Assembly (NCBI RefSeq): GCF_000011565.2 | Contig: NC_005861.2 | Coordinates: forward strand, 1,054,001 to 1,118,000 | Source of the DNA: Candidatus Protochlamydia amoebophila UWE25 | Lineage (GTDB): Bacteria; Chlamydiota; Chlamydiia; Chlamydiales; Parachlamydiaceae | DNA: 64,000 nt | Direction of reading: 5' to 3' | Shown here: positions 53,683-62,549 of the stretch, piece by piece | Position numbering within the stretch: the first letter of the stretch is position 1 | Layout: each line of letters starts with the position of its first letter | Made by a program: the position numbers and the translations under genes | Notes under the pieces: generated by a model | Database searches by the model: none | The model's input: the letters and a program-made list of their open reading frames with translations, nothing else | What the model was told of the DNA's origin: nothing

Positions 53683-54459
53683 AAAATGTTTTGCTAAGCC
53701 GCTATTTAAATGTGTTTTTATTTAGAATCTTTCAAAAAAAATTATATAGAAAAATTAAAATAATACTTATATATTTATGCCTGTTATTATCATTTCTTCC
53801 TCTATTAAGTTCTATAAAATATTTAGCTATAATGCTTCTACCACAAAATTTTATAAAGTTATGGGCTTATTGAAAATAAATGACAACAACACTTTATCAT
53901 TCATTCAACTTATCGACAAGTTATGATTTAAAATTTTAATTCCTTAACTATCAAATACTTATGACTATCTTTTTTGAAACATAATAATTTCATTTTTAAA
54001 TTTTTATATTAATAGTTTTGCCTACTTCTGCCCCTCTTTATGCCTTTATATTTCTTTAAAAATTAGATAATTAAATATATAATTTATTAGTAAATGTTTT
54101 TATCAATTTTTTTTGTTGAATTCTTTGTATGTAAAATATTATTTATTAATTAAAGTTTAATATTTTATTTAAATTTTAAATAATATTAACATGGGAATAA
54201 ATATAAAAATATATTTATTTTAATAAATTTGTAAGATTATAAAATTAGTTAATAAAATTAATTGATTATAACTTTATTGATAATGAGAATTTACAAAAAA
54301 TATTAAGATTAATATGTTTTTTCGAGCACATCAACTTTATTTGTGTGATCTTTCAGAAAAATTTAAAATCAACTTCATATTATGTAGTACAAATTGAAAA
54401 CTTATTCATAACCGTAAATTAGTAAAATTAAAAGTTTAATCTATACATCAAGATTGGAT
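53683..54459. other. very AT-rich gap of about 780 bases
   Basis: No convincing gene is seen. A hydrophobic 60-codon frame at 53691-53873 lacks a ribosome site and is made of the Ile/Leu/Lys/Phe codons that random AT-rich DNA gives, so I do not call it. The upstream promoter of the ABC gene must lie at the left end. The rest is the longest featureless run in the window. Confidence 0.6.
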
Positions 54460-55773
54460 TTAATTCATATCAGCCTTTTGAGAAACATAGGTATAAAGTG
54501 ATTGGTTATCAGAAGCGTTTTCTATAGATTCATCAATCAATTTTAAAAAATTATTAATCCTATCCATTTGAGGGGAAGGGCGTACTGAGGCCATTAACCT
54601 TTCACTCTTGTCTATGGCATCGCAAACTTTTTTCGTTGTAATACTTTCCACTGCTCGCGCCGGTTGATAACCAATTGTTTTATCATGAAAAGAGATTGCA
54701 GATAAAATGCGATCGCTCTGTAAAGCCTCCAAAACAAGTTGTAGGTGATTAAGTGACATGCCTAATTCATGGGATAAAGCTCGATCAGTTAAAGGCATTT
54801 CATTTTTTACAAAAGCTTCAACACATCGATAAGTAATGAGTAAAGCAATAGCTTTATTAGAAAGGGGAGTGAGACGCCTTGCAGGAAGAAATAAATCATT
54901 TTCAATTTCAAAGGCCATTTCAGCGCCAGCTAGCAAAATATTCCAGCTAAATTGGAGCCAAATTAAAAATAGGGGTAAAGCTGCAAAGCTTCCGTAGATA
55001 GCTCCATAGCTAGCAACCCCAATTTGGAATTTAATGTAAATCCATTGCCAAATTTGAAAAGCTGTTCCTGCGACAATACCTGCAATCAAAGCGGATCTTA
55101 AATAAACTTTTGTATTAGGCATGAATAAATAGACAAAAGTAAAGAGGAGCCAGCCCAAAAAATAGGGGAAAAGCTTTAAAAGATAAAAAAGAAACGGACT
55201 AAGTGCTTCTACGATAATATTATTATGTGCTGTTTGAGTGATTTGTGTATTGATAAAAACATTTATACTACTTGAAGTGACGAGAAAAAGAGGAGCCACA
55301 AGCATGGCTGCTAAGTAATCGCTAATTTTTCGGCTATAGGGACGTGTGTGCCTGGTTTTCCAAATGGCGTTCAGAGCCATTTCAATATTATTCAAAAGCC
55401 CAAAAACTGTCCAAAGTAAGGTTAAAGTTCCAATCCCTGCTATGACACCGCCTTGAACAGTTTTTAACCATGTATAAGCAAATTCGATCACTTTTTCGAC
55501 AAGCTCTTTTTGTTCAAGAAATTGTTGGTTAAGCTCTGATTCTAAAGCTTTTTCAAATCCAAATCCTTTAGCAATTCCAAATAAAACCGCCAAAACAGGA
55601 ACAACTGATAATAAAGTATAAAATGTCAAAGCAGAAGCTTTAGCATAACAATCATCATCAATAAATCCTTTACAGGTATTAACTAAAACGCGAAAACACC
55701 TTTTAAAAAAAGAAGGAGAAATAAATTTTTCAGGAGAAGGACTTGAATGTATGTGCTGTTGACTATCAGTCAT
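54460..55773 (-). CDS. YihY/BrkB-family membrane protein
   Basis: The 437-residue product has about six membrane helices in the first 280 residues and the family marks CYAKASALTFYTLLSVVPVLAV, the long loop before GVIAGIGTLTLLWTVFGLL, and AALPLFLIWLQFSWNILLAGAE. A C-terminal cytosolic winged-helix-like part (PLTDRALSHELGMSLNHLQL) follows, as in several relatives. YihY/BrkB proteins (once called RNase BN) have unknown molecular roles; virulence links come from Bordetella BrkB. The GC content is like its neighbours. Confidence 0.88.
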   Translation of the reverse strand: MTDSQQHIHSSPSPEKFISPSFFKRCFRVLVNTCKGFIDDDCYAKASALTFYTLLSVVPVLAVLFGIAKGFGFEKALESELNQQFLEQKELVEKVIEFAYTWLKTVQGGVIAGIGTLTLLWTVFGLLNNIEMALNAIWKTRHTRPYSRKISDYLAAMLVAPLFLVTSSSINVFINTQITQTAHNNIIVEALSPFLFYLLKLFPYFLGWLLFTFVYLFMPNTKVYLRSALIAGIVAGTAFQIWQWIYIKFQIGVASYGAIYGSFAALPLFLIWLQFSWNILLAGAEMAFEIENDLFLPARRLTPLSNKAIALLITYRCVEAFVKNEMPLTDRALSHELGMSLNHLQLVLEALQSDRILSAISFHDKTIGYQPARAVESITTKKVCDAIDKSERLMASVRPSPQMDRINNFLKLIDESIENASDNQSLYTYVSQKADMN

Positions 55774-55855
55774 AAATTTTTTAATATTAAAATTAGGATT
55801 CTAACATTACATGCAATAAGGACTTTGTCAATAAACTTTTCGAAGATTCCCTTAA

Positions 55856-55893
55856 TATTAAGCGAATAGAAATAAACTTCTATTCGCTTAATA
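55856..55893 (-). terminator. strong hairpin after the Ser/Thr-rich effector-like gene
   Basis: TTAAGCGAATAGAA (55858-55871) pairs exactly with TTCTATTCGCTTAA (55878-55891), extended by two A-T pairs, around a 6-base loop. It begins 7 bases past the stop of the 801-residue gene. There is no long T-run on the minus strand, so the hairpin may stabilise the 3' end rather than terminate by itself. Confidence 0.65.
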
Positions 55894-55899
55894 AACAGC

Positions 55900-58305
55900 T
55901 TATATGGAAAAAGATGCTTTAAGTCGTTTAAATTGCTTAGGGTAGTCGAGTAATACATCAATTAAAATATCATGTGACACTATGTAGGAATGAGTTGGAC
56001 AAAATAATGAAGCGATAATCATTCCTCCTGTTAGCATTGCATTAGCCGTATTGCGCTGAACGTCAGGATTATAAACGTCTTTTTTTAATTTCTCTTCCTC
56101 TTCTGGCAACCAAACTTGTTGCAACGTTCCATAAAGCAAAGAAAGAAGATCTATGACAAAGGCACGCTTTGTCAAATCTGAAATTTCTACCACTTTATTA
56201 ATGAACGCATCTTTAGATATTGCATCTCTAAGGTCACTAAAAATGGCCGTAATGTGTTTAAATTGACTGTCCTCATCATTTGGTCCTGATATTCGCATCA
56301 AAATTCTTTTAAGAATGGCATAAGATTCAAAAATAGTAAAAGAGGATGGATCAACGTCTTGATAAAAAAATTCGTCTAATTTATCTAGGGTGTTAGATGG
56401 ATTATTTTGTCGCATTAGACGTTGGCTTGGGCCCTCAGATCTTCCTTCTGGAACACCTTGCGAAGGGTAAAGTCTAGACAACATTGAGGAGATTAAACGA
56501 TGTAATTGAAAGTTAAGAGTATCGCTACTTGCAAATTTTTGAATTGTTTTATCGATCATACGATTTTCTAAATCTTGACATAACTTTGGAATAATCAATC
56601 TAGAATCATCTATGTGATTTTTGATAATATTTAAATTTTCATACAAGTTCTTAAGTTGATCATAAGAGCATTGATCCAATACAGATTTGCTAAAATTACT
56701 AGATTGAATTAATTCCAGGAATTTTCCTTTTATAACTGTTATATCAGTTGGTTTTTCCAATTTTTTAAATTCTAAAACTCGTTTCGAAATTTTTCCATAA
56801 TCTTTCGTTTGAATAGCGGTAGATTTAACTTTTAACTGAAAGCGTTGTGTAGGATCAATTTTTAATGATGTTAGCCAACGCAATGACCAGTTGATAGAAT
56901 TTTGAATTTCTATGACTTTATCTTCTTCGGTTTTTAATACGGTCTTTAATTCAGTTCCTTTTTCTGGGCTTGAAGGGGGTCTTTTTGTTTTAGATTTTAT
57001 TTTATCTTTTTGAGGGGTAGAAAAAATAGGAGTTTCAATGAGTGTCTTGGTAGCAGTACTAGCGGAAGGTAAATTTGAATCCCAAAAAGAGCTTGGCAAA
57101 TCAAAAAAATCTGAACTTATAGGCTTAAGATTGACAGGTGAAGTGGTGGAAGGGGTAGAAGCAGTCACTTGAGAAGAAACTTCCGTTACCTGTTTAGAAG
57201 TTTGGTCACTGGATGAAGTCGTCTTGATCGGCCTAATTTGTTTTATAGCAGGCTCTTCTGTAGCTTGATGTAAAGGAAATTTTGGGTTCAAATTAGCATT
57301 TGGTAAACATGTCTCTGTTACAGTAGCAGGTTCCTTCAGTGCCTCTAGAGTTGAAGGGATAGAATTTGTTTCTGTTTGGAAATTATCAACTAAATTTTCG
57401 ACTCTCATACCTTCTTTTTCAGCTATCAAAGAAGGTGTTTCTTCAAGATAATTTCGAGGAGCCGTTGGAGAAACCGGTTGGTCTTCAGCTAAATTAAAAG
57501 AACTCTGATAAAAATCATTAGATTGGGTAACTTTTGCTTTCAAATCTACATATGCATTTGTTTCTAATACAGTTACTTGTTGATGTAGAGTTGTTACAGA
57601 TGTAATATTGGGTAATTCAACTGTAATATTGGGTAATTCAATGCTTTTTGAGTTAGGTTGATTTGCTCGAGCTGGCGTTGCAGTAGGCAAAACTTGTGGT
57701 ATTTCTATTGAAATAGCATTTATTGAATGAGGAGTAGAATTTTTAGCTGATAATCCTTCTGTGGCTGGATTAACTGTTGGCATCGTAAGTTTTTGCATAT
57801 CAGTAGAATCAGGTGAAGTAACAGCGATTGAACCTTGCCTTATTGAGTTACGTGGAATTTGTTTTTCAGATCTTGTGGGCGTAATATTAGATCCTGTGGG
57901 GGTAATAAAGGATGAAGATGAAGATCTAGGAATACAGATTGGTGAAGAAAGAGAAGCTGAATTGCTTGACGGTACAATTCGATTATCAGAGATTAATCCA
58001 GTATAAACGTGATATTGATAACATGCTTTGGGATTTCTTTGCATATAATAAGGGCCGAATAAAATATTAAAAGCCAACAATCCTGCTTTCCCTAAAAGAC
58101 GATAAAAAGGTTCCGGATTTCTTTTAAATCCTTCATTTTGTACTGATTTAAAAAGAATATTTCCTATTACACAAATACATCCAGCAGCTTCGAAAATGGG
58201 AATTGCAAGCATTTTTAAATTTGCTTTAGCTAAATTCCCATTAGCAATATCGTTTTGAATTTGGTTCATCAACCTTTCTAAAGGAATTAATCCATGAATT
58301 TTCAT
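55900..58305 (-). CDS. Ser/Thr/Pro-rich candidate effector
   Basis: The 801-residue product has three parts. Residues 1-110 are helical with hydrophobic stretches (MLAIPIFEAAGCICVIGNIL, AGLLAFNILFGPYYMQRNP). Residues about 115-450 are low-complexity, rich in Ser, Thr, Pro and Asn, and probably disordered. Residues about 470-801 form a helical domain. Within it, IPKLCQDLENR (about 571-581), LLSLLYGTLQQV (about 720-731) and NAMLTGGMIIASLFCPT (about 755-771) follow the order of conserved helices in RhoGAP domains, without a clear arginine finger; this likeness is weak. No classical signal peptide is seen; type III secretion is possible. The incomplete protein at the right edge has a similar overall layout. 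Confidence 0.65.
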   Translation of the reverse strand: MKIHGLIPLERLMNQIQNDIANGNLAKANLKMLAIPIFEAAGCICVIGNILFKSVQNEGFKRNPEPFYRLLGKAGLLAFNILFGPYYMQRNPKACYQYHVYTGLISDNRIVPSSNSASLSSPICIPRSSSSSFITPTGSNITPTRSEKQIPRNSIRQGSIAVTSPDSTDMQKLTMPTVNPATEGLSAKNSTPHSINAISIEIPQVLPTATPARANQPNSKSIELPNITVELPNITSVTTLHQQVTVLETNAYVDLKAKVTQSNDFYQSSFNLAEDQPVSPTAPRNYLEETPSLIAEKEGMRVENLVDNFQTETNSIPSTLEALKEPATVTETCLPNANLNPKFPLHQATEEPAIKQIRPIKTTSSSDQTSKQVTEVSSQVTASTPSTTSPVNLKPISSDFFDLPSSFWDSNLPSASTATKTLIETPIFSTPQKDKIKSKTKRPPSSPEKGTELKTVLKTEEDKVIEIQNSINWSLRWLTSLKIDPTQRFQLKVKSTAIQTKDYGKISKRVLEFKKLEKPTDITVIKGKFLELIQSSNFSKSVLDQCSYDQLKNLYENLNIIKNHIDDSRLIIPKLCQDLENRMIDKTIQKFASSDTLNFQLHRLISSMLSRLYPSQGVPEGRSEGPSQRLMRQNNPSNTLDKLDEFFYQDVDPSSFTIFESYAILKRILMRISGPNDEDSQFKHITAIFSDLRDAISKDAFINKVVEISDLTKRAFVIDLLSLLYGTLQQVWLPEEEEKLKKDVYNPDVQRNTANAMLTGGMIIASLFCPTHSYIVSHDILIDVLLDYPKQFKRLKASFSI

Positions 58306-58575
58306 TTTTGGCCCCTTGTATAATAAATAAAATAAAAAATTATAAAAACTTTTTTTTAAAAGTCAACGCAAAGATTATTTAATAAGGATAATTTAATTGT
58401 TGTTAATATTAAATATAAAGTTCTTTAGAACAATTTTCAACGTCTGATAACATATGTTATGTTTCTTTTATAGGGAGTTAATTTATTTGATCTCCAGATG
58501 CGTTAAAAAAAATAAAAGGCTATGATTAGGAAATAAATTTAAATTAACGAAATCGACCTCGAAAGGAGTTTTTTT

Positions 58576-59181
58576 ATGGCTACAGCACTTTTAATTTTAT
58601 TGGGAATCGTCATTGTAGTTTTTTTATGGGGTATGGGAGTTTACAATACTCTTGTTCGTTTACGTAATCAAGTCAACAATGCATGGGGCCAGATTGATGT
58701 TCAACTACAACGTCGCTATGATTTAATTCCCAATTTAGTGGAAGCTGTTAAAGGATATATGAGTTATGAAAAAAACACATTAGAAGCTGTAATTAGTGCG
58801 CGCAATCAAGCTCAAGCTGCACGCGGCCAAATTACCCAAAGTGGCGGTCCCACTGAGAGTTCTGCCAGTGCTGTTAAAAAATTAGTTACAGCTGATGCAG
58901 CGGTTAGAGGCGCTGTTACAAATATTATGGCTCTTGCAGAAAATTATCCGCAACTAAAAGCTAGTGAGAATATGCAACAGCTTCAAGAAGAATTAAGCTC
59001 AACAGAAAATAAAGTTGCCTTTGCTCGTCAAGCCTACAATGATAATGTCATGCTTTATAATACAGCTCAGCAAGAATTCCCCGCAGTATTATTTGTTACA
59101 ATATTTGGGCATCATTCAGTGGAATTATTTCAAATTGATGATCAAAAAGCTAAACTAGCTCCAAAAATATCTTTTGATTAA
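58576..59181 (+). CDS. lemA: LemA family protein
   Basis: The 201-residue protein has an N-terminal membrane helix (LLILLGIVIVVFLWGMGVYN) and then the LemA helical domain: VNNAWGQIDVQLQRRYDLIPNLVEAVKG, a stretch with ASENMQQLQEELSSTENKVAFAR, and YNDNVMLYNTA. LemA proteins have no settled function but very often sit next to M48 peptidases, as here. A strong AAAGGAG ribosome site precedes the ATG. The htpX-like gene follows 33 bases later. Confidence 0.93.
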   Translation: MATALLILLGIVIVVFLWGMGVYNTLVRLRNQVNNAWGQIDVQLQRRYDLIPNLVEAVKGYMSYEKNTLEAVISARNQAQAARGQITQSGGPTESSASAVKKLVTADAAVRGAVTNIMALAENYPQLKASENMQQLQEELSSTENKVAFARQAYNDNVMLYNTAQQEFPAVLFVTIFGHHSVELFQIDDQKAKLAPKISFD

Positions 59182-59214
59182 GTAACTTATTTTAAAAAAT
59201 AGAAGGATTCAGTG

Positions 59215-60192
59215 ATGGCCATGAACTTTTGGGAAGCTCAGCGTGAAGCAAAGACAAAAACAACTCTTTATTTAGTGATCTTCTTTATTCTTACTCTTAT
59301 CTCAGCAACACTTGCAGAAATATTGATGAGAGGCTTTGCACAAGATGGCTACCATACTGATTTTCCTTATATAGGCTTAGGATTTTTAAGTGTTATTTTT
59401 TGTGTGGCCGGATTCAATTATATGAATTATTTGCAAAATGGAGGTAGTTACGTAGCAGAGTCTTTAGGTGCGAGACTTGTCGACCCTAATACGCGCGATG
59501 GTAAAGAAAGGCAATTATTGAATATCGTGGAAGAAATTGCTTTGGCCACTTCTTTACCTATTCCTCCTGTGTACATTTTAGAAGCTCAAGAAATCAATGC
59601 TTTTGCGGCAGGAACTTCGTACGATAATGCAGCTATAACTGTCACACAAGGATGTTTATTAGCTTTGAATCGAGATGAATTGCAAGGAGTTTTAGCTCAC
59701 GAATTCGGGCATATATATAATCGAGATATGCTGATTGGAATGCGTGTTGCGGCTATGATTATGGGATTCTTTATTGTCTCTTATATTGGACTTAGAATGT
59801 TACAAACCGCCCCTTATGCAAGAAGAGATGATAAGGAAGAACGTAAAAGTGGTAATCCTGTTGCAGCGATAGGTATGATTTTCACGTTAGTGGGAGCATT
59901 CATGTGGTTTTTTGGCTCTATTCTTCAAGCCATGGTGAGTCGCCAAAGGGAGTATTTAGCGGATGCAAGTTCTGTCCAATATACACGCAATCCTGCAGGG
60001 ATCTCTAGTGCTTTAAAGAAGATCCAAAACTATAAACTTTCTGATATGCCAAAAAGTGGAAAACCTTTTGCTCATTTATACTTTAATGAGCATACCTCTT
60101 TTTGGCAGCGTTTATTCGCGAGTCATCCTCCAATTGAAGATCGTATTGCAGCGATTGAAGGTCATAAATATGTGGATCTTAATCAAAAATGA
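59215..60192 (+). CDS. htpX: HtpX-type M48 zinc metalloprotease
   Basis: The 325-residue inner-membrane protease has two N-terminal membrane helices, the zinc site HEFGH (residues 162-166) with the later Glu in REYLADASSVQ, and two further helices between them. SHPPIEDRIAAIEG near the end is also typical. M48 proteases of this class clear damaged membrane proteins. ATG 59215 is preceded by AGAAGGA; a second ATG lies two codons later. It forms a pair with lemA, a linkage seen across bacteria. An IS5-family element inserted 92 bases after its stop. Confidence 0.93.
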   Translation: MAMNFWEAQREAKTKTTLYLVIFFILTLISATLAEILMRGFAQDGYHTDFPYIGLGFLSVIFCVAGFNYMNYLQNGGSYVAESLGARLVDPNTRDGKERQLLNIVEEIALATSLPIPPVYILEAQEINAFAAGTSYDNAAITVTQGCLLALNRDELQGVLAHEFGHIYNRDMLIGMRVAAMIMGFFIVSYIGLRMLQTAPYARRDDKEERKSGNPVAAIGMIFTLVGAFMWFFGSILQAMVSRQREYLADASSVQYTRNPAGISSALKKIQNYKLSDMPKSGKPFAHLYFNEHTSFWQRLFASHPPIEDRIAAIEGHKYVDLNQK

Positions 60193-60284
60193 TATTGCAT
60201 TGCCCTCCCCTGCACTTAATGAAAAATTTCACAAAATTTTACTAAAGCACCTAAACTATCAAAGGAAAAAATTAAAATGTCTAG

Positions 60285-61126
60285 ATAGTGTAGTCACGAG
60301 ACTTCTGCCCATATAGCAATACATCTAATATGGACTGCAGCCAAGAATGAGGCTGTGTTCTTTGCATAACGGGTCGCTATTCCTCTCCAGCGCTTCAAAT
60401 GTAAAAATGCATTTTCCACCAAATGCCTTAACTTATAGAGATCTTTATCGTATTCTCGACCAGTTATGCGATTCTTTCGTGGAGGAATCACTACTTGCAT
60501 TCCCTGACTTATAGCTTGCTCAACGATTGCGTCGCTATCATATCCTTTGTCTGCCAGTAACCACTCAGCTGTAAGACCAGCGATCAAATTGCTTGCTTGA
60601 GTACAATCTGCTGTTGTGCCTTCTGTAATAATGACCCTGATCGGCAGACCATGCGCATCCACGGCAAGATGCAATTTTGTATTGAGCCCCCTTTTGTACG
60701 ACTCATGCTCTGATTACCACCTTTAGCTCCCGCTGCATGAGGATGCACTTTACAATGCGAAGCATCTATCACAAGCCATTCATAATCTGGATCGTCAATC
60801 AGCACCTCAAGCAACCTTTCCCAGACTCTCTGATTGCGCCATCGGATAAATCGCCGATGAGTATTGCTCCAACAACCGTAATCTGGAGGCAAATCCCTCC
60901 ATGGAGCTCCCGTTCTTAATATCCAAAATACTGCATTGATAAAAGTCCTATTATCTCTTGCTATACCACCCCAAGTCCCTCTTCTTCCTGGCAAATGAGG
61001 TCCCAGTAAATTCCAAACTCTGTCGGATATATCATGTCTTCTGTGCGCTTCCATAAGATGCTCCATTGATGAGCTTAGAAGAGTAGCACATTTAAGCATT
61101 TATTTCATTTCTCGTGACTACACTAT
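60285..61126 (-). mobile_element. complete IS5-family insertion sequence
   Basis: An 842-base element is bounded by perfect 17-base inverted repeats, ATAGTGTAGTCACGAGA at 60285-60301 and its complement at 61110-61126. It is flanked by CTAG on both sides (60281-60284 and 61127-61130), a target duplication common for the IS427-like group of IS5. It encodes one transposase in two overlapping frames. With intact ends, target duplication and reading frames, it looks recent and may be active. Confidence 0.93.
60294..61099 (-). CDS. IS5-family transposase, two frames joined by -1 frameshift
   Basis: The first frame (from 61099; the best start is ATG 61054, MEAHRRHDISD, with GGAG upstream) carries the N-terminal domain (HDISDRVWNLLGPHLPGRRG, GAPWRDLPPDYG) and the first catalytic Asp in VIDASHCKVH. 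The second frame, ending at 60294, has HLAVDAHGLPIRVIITEG, the second Asp in LLADKGYDSDAIV and the Glu in HLVENAFLHLKRWRGIATRY. A slippery AAAAGGGGG near 60690 lets ribosomes shift -1 to give the full DDE enzyme of about 255 residues. The stop lies in the terminal repeat. Confidence 0.9.
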
Positions 61127-61130
61127 CTAG

Positions 61131-61300
61131 GGTTTGCATTCTCATTTAGGTATTGTCGGCAAAGTTAATATAAGAGCGATTTGGCTTTAATAAGCAAATG
61201 AACGAGATGATTACGTGTCAAAAGAGCTGTTCGGCTAAAAATTTTTTACTATGCTTAAACTTTTGTTCATAATTTGTTTACCTTCCTTTATTTTGTAAAA
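61131..61300. other. gap after the insertion sequence
   Basis: No gene is seen between the element and the palindrome at 61301. Some of this sequence would originally have been downstream of htpX. It is AT-rich and featureless. Confidence 0.4.
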
Positions 61301-61323
61301 AATGAGAATAATTTATTCTCATT
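61301..61323. promoter_or_regulatory. perfect 11-1-11 palindrome, operator candidate
   Basis: AATGAGAATAA and TTATTCTCATT flank a single central T: a perfect 23-base dyad. The core TGAGAATAATTTATTCTCA is built like binding sites of Fur-family regulators. It lies about 210 bases upstream of the glycosyltransferase gene. TTTTTT follows at 61326, so a terminator hairpin is an alternative. Confidence 0.4.
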
Positions 61324-61535
61324 AATTTTTTCTGAGAAAAAATGTAGAGTTTCGAATAAGCACAGAATAAAATTCTGAAAAGTATTTTTAAATCTTTTAC
61401 TGTCATTCATGGTAACCACTATCGCCATTATCATGATTATGAAATTTTTCTGCTAAAACATAGAAAATTTTTTGATAATTTGAAATTTAATGATATAAAT
61501 TGGATCTTAATTTTAAAGATTTTCAGGATTTTGAA
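61324..61535. other. leader of the glycosyltransferase gene
   Basis: This AT-rich stretch holds no ORF. It must contain the promoter of the following gene if that gene is transcribed alone. No clear hexamer pair is visible. Confidence 0.35.
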
Positions 61536-62474
61536 ATGGATAACCCTAAAATTGACATTTTGCTAGCTACTTATCAAGGCTCTAGATATATTGACGAGCA
61601 AATTAGTTCGATTATAGAACAAACTTATCAAAATTTTCATTTGTGGATAAGAGATGACAATTCTTCCGATCAAACAGGGCAATTATTAAATCAATGGGCA
61701 CTAGCCTACCCTCAAAAAATTACTTTGATTTTGAGCGATAAAAATTTAGGAATTACTCAAAATTTTTCATGCCTTTTAGATTATGCGCAGGCCCCTTACA
61801 TTTGCCTTGCTGATCAAGACGACAAATGGCTTCCGCATAAATTAGAATGGAGTCTAAAAAAGATGCAAGAATTAGAAAAAAAGCACGGGCATGCGACTCC
61901 CCTACTTATTCATTCAGACTTAGTTGTTGCATCAAAAGATTTGTCTATTATCCATCCCTCATTTTGGAAGTATACACGTTTAAATCCTCATTTGACGAGC
62001 CTGAATCGTCTTTTAATTCAAAATAACGTGACAGGATGCACTTCAATGATAAATCGATCTTTAGTTGAACTCGCAAAACCCATTCCTGAAAATGTCGCAA
62101 TGCACGATTGGTGGCTAGCTTTAGTAGCCTCTTGTTTTGGAGTAATCGGAAATATTAAGCAACCTACGTTACTGTACCGGCAGCATGTTTCAAACGATAC
62201 TGGAGCTAAACAAAACAGTATTTTAAACTATTTTACTCAAAATTCTAAGGAAAAAAATAAAAAGGTAGATGCAGCACTTCTCTCCTATCATCACGCAGAA
62301 ATGATATTAGAGCGGTATAAACTATTACTGAACGAGAAGAATAGAAACATATTGCAGTCTTACGCAAAATTAAGGACATTACCGTATGTCAAGCAAAAAC
62401 TTCAAACTTTAAAATATCAATTTTATAAACAAGGGTTTCTGCGATTTTTGAAAACATTCCTTTGTCAATATTGA
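61536..62474 (+). CDS. family 2 glycosyltransferase
   Basis: The 312-residue product has a GT-A fold start: IDILLATYQGSRYIDEQISS, IRDDNSSDQTG (UDP-sugar site), then ADQDDKWLPHKLE with the DxD-type Asp residues, and later MHDWWLALVASCFG. This closely follows rhamnosyl/glycosyl transferases acting on surface polysaccharides. No membrane anchor is seen. ATG 61536 is preceded by AGGA at a good distance; an upstream TTG at 61500 is less likely. A palindrome lies in its leader. The acceptor is unknown, perhaps lipopolysaccharide or an exported glycan. Confidence 0.88.
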   Translation: MDNPKIDILLATYQGSRYIDEQISSIIEQTYQNFHLWIRDDNSSDQTGQLLNQWALAYPQKITLILSDKNLGITQNFSCLLDYAQAPYICLADQDDKWLPHKLEWSLKKMQELEKKHGHATPLLIHSDLVVASKDLSIIHPSFWKYTRLNPHLTSLNRLLIQNNVTGCTSMINRSLVELAKPIPENVAMHDWWLALVASCFGVIGNIKQPTLLYRQHVSNDTGAKQNSILNYFTQNSKEKNKKVDAALLSYHHAEMILERYKLLLNEKNRNILQSYAKLRTLPYVKQKLQTLKYQFYKQGFLRFLKTFLCQY

Positions 62475-62506
62475 TAATTTTATAGAGAAATAAAATTTAA
62501 ACTTGC

Positions 62507-62540
62507 CTATAGGCGATATTAATTAAAACATGGCCTATAG
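62507..62540. terminator. hairpin between convergent genes
   Basis: CTATAGGC (62507-62514) and GCCTATAG (62533-62540) pair around 18 AT-rich bases, between the convergent glycosyltransferase and effector-like genes. AATAAAAT follows on the plus strand. It is a plausible shared transcript end, without a classic T-run. Confidence 0.4.
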
Positions 62541-62549
62541 AATAAAATG

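Noticed and set aside
53691-53873. 60-codon hydrophobic frame
   Set aside because: It has no ribosome site, and its Ile/Leu/Lys/Phe composition is that of random AT-rich DNA translated by chance.
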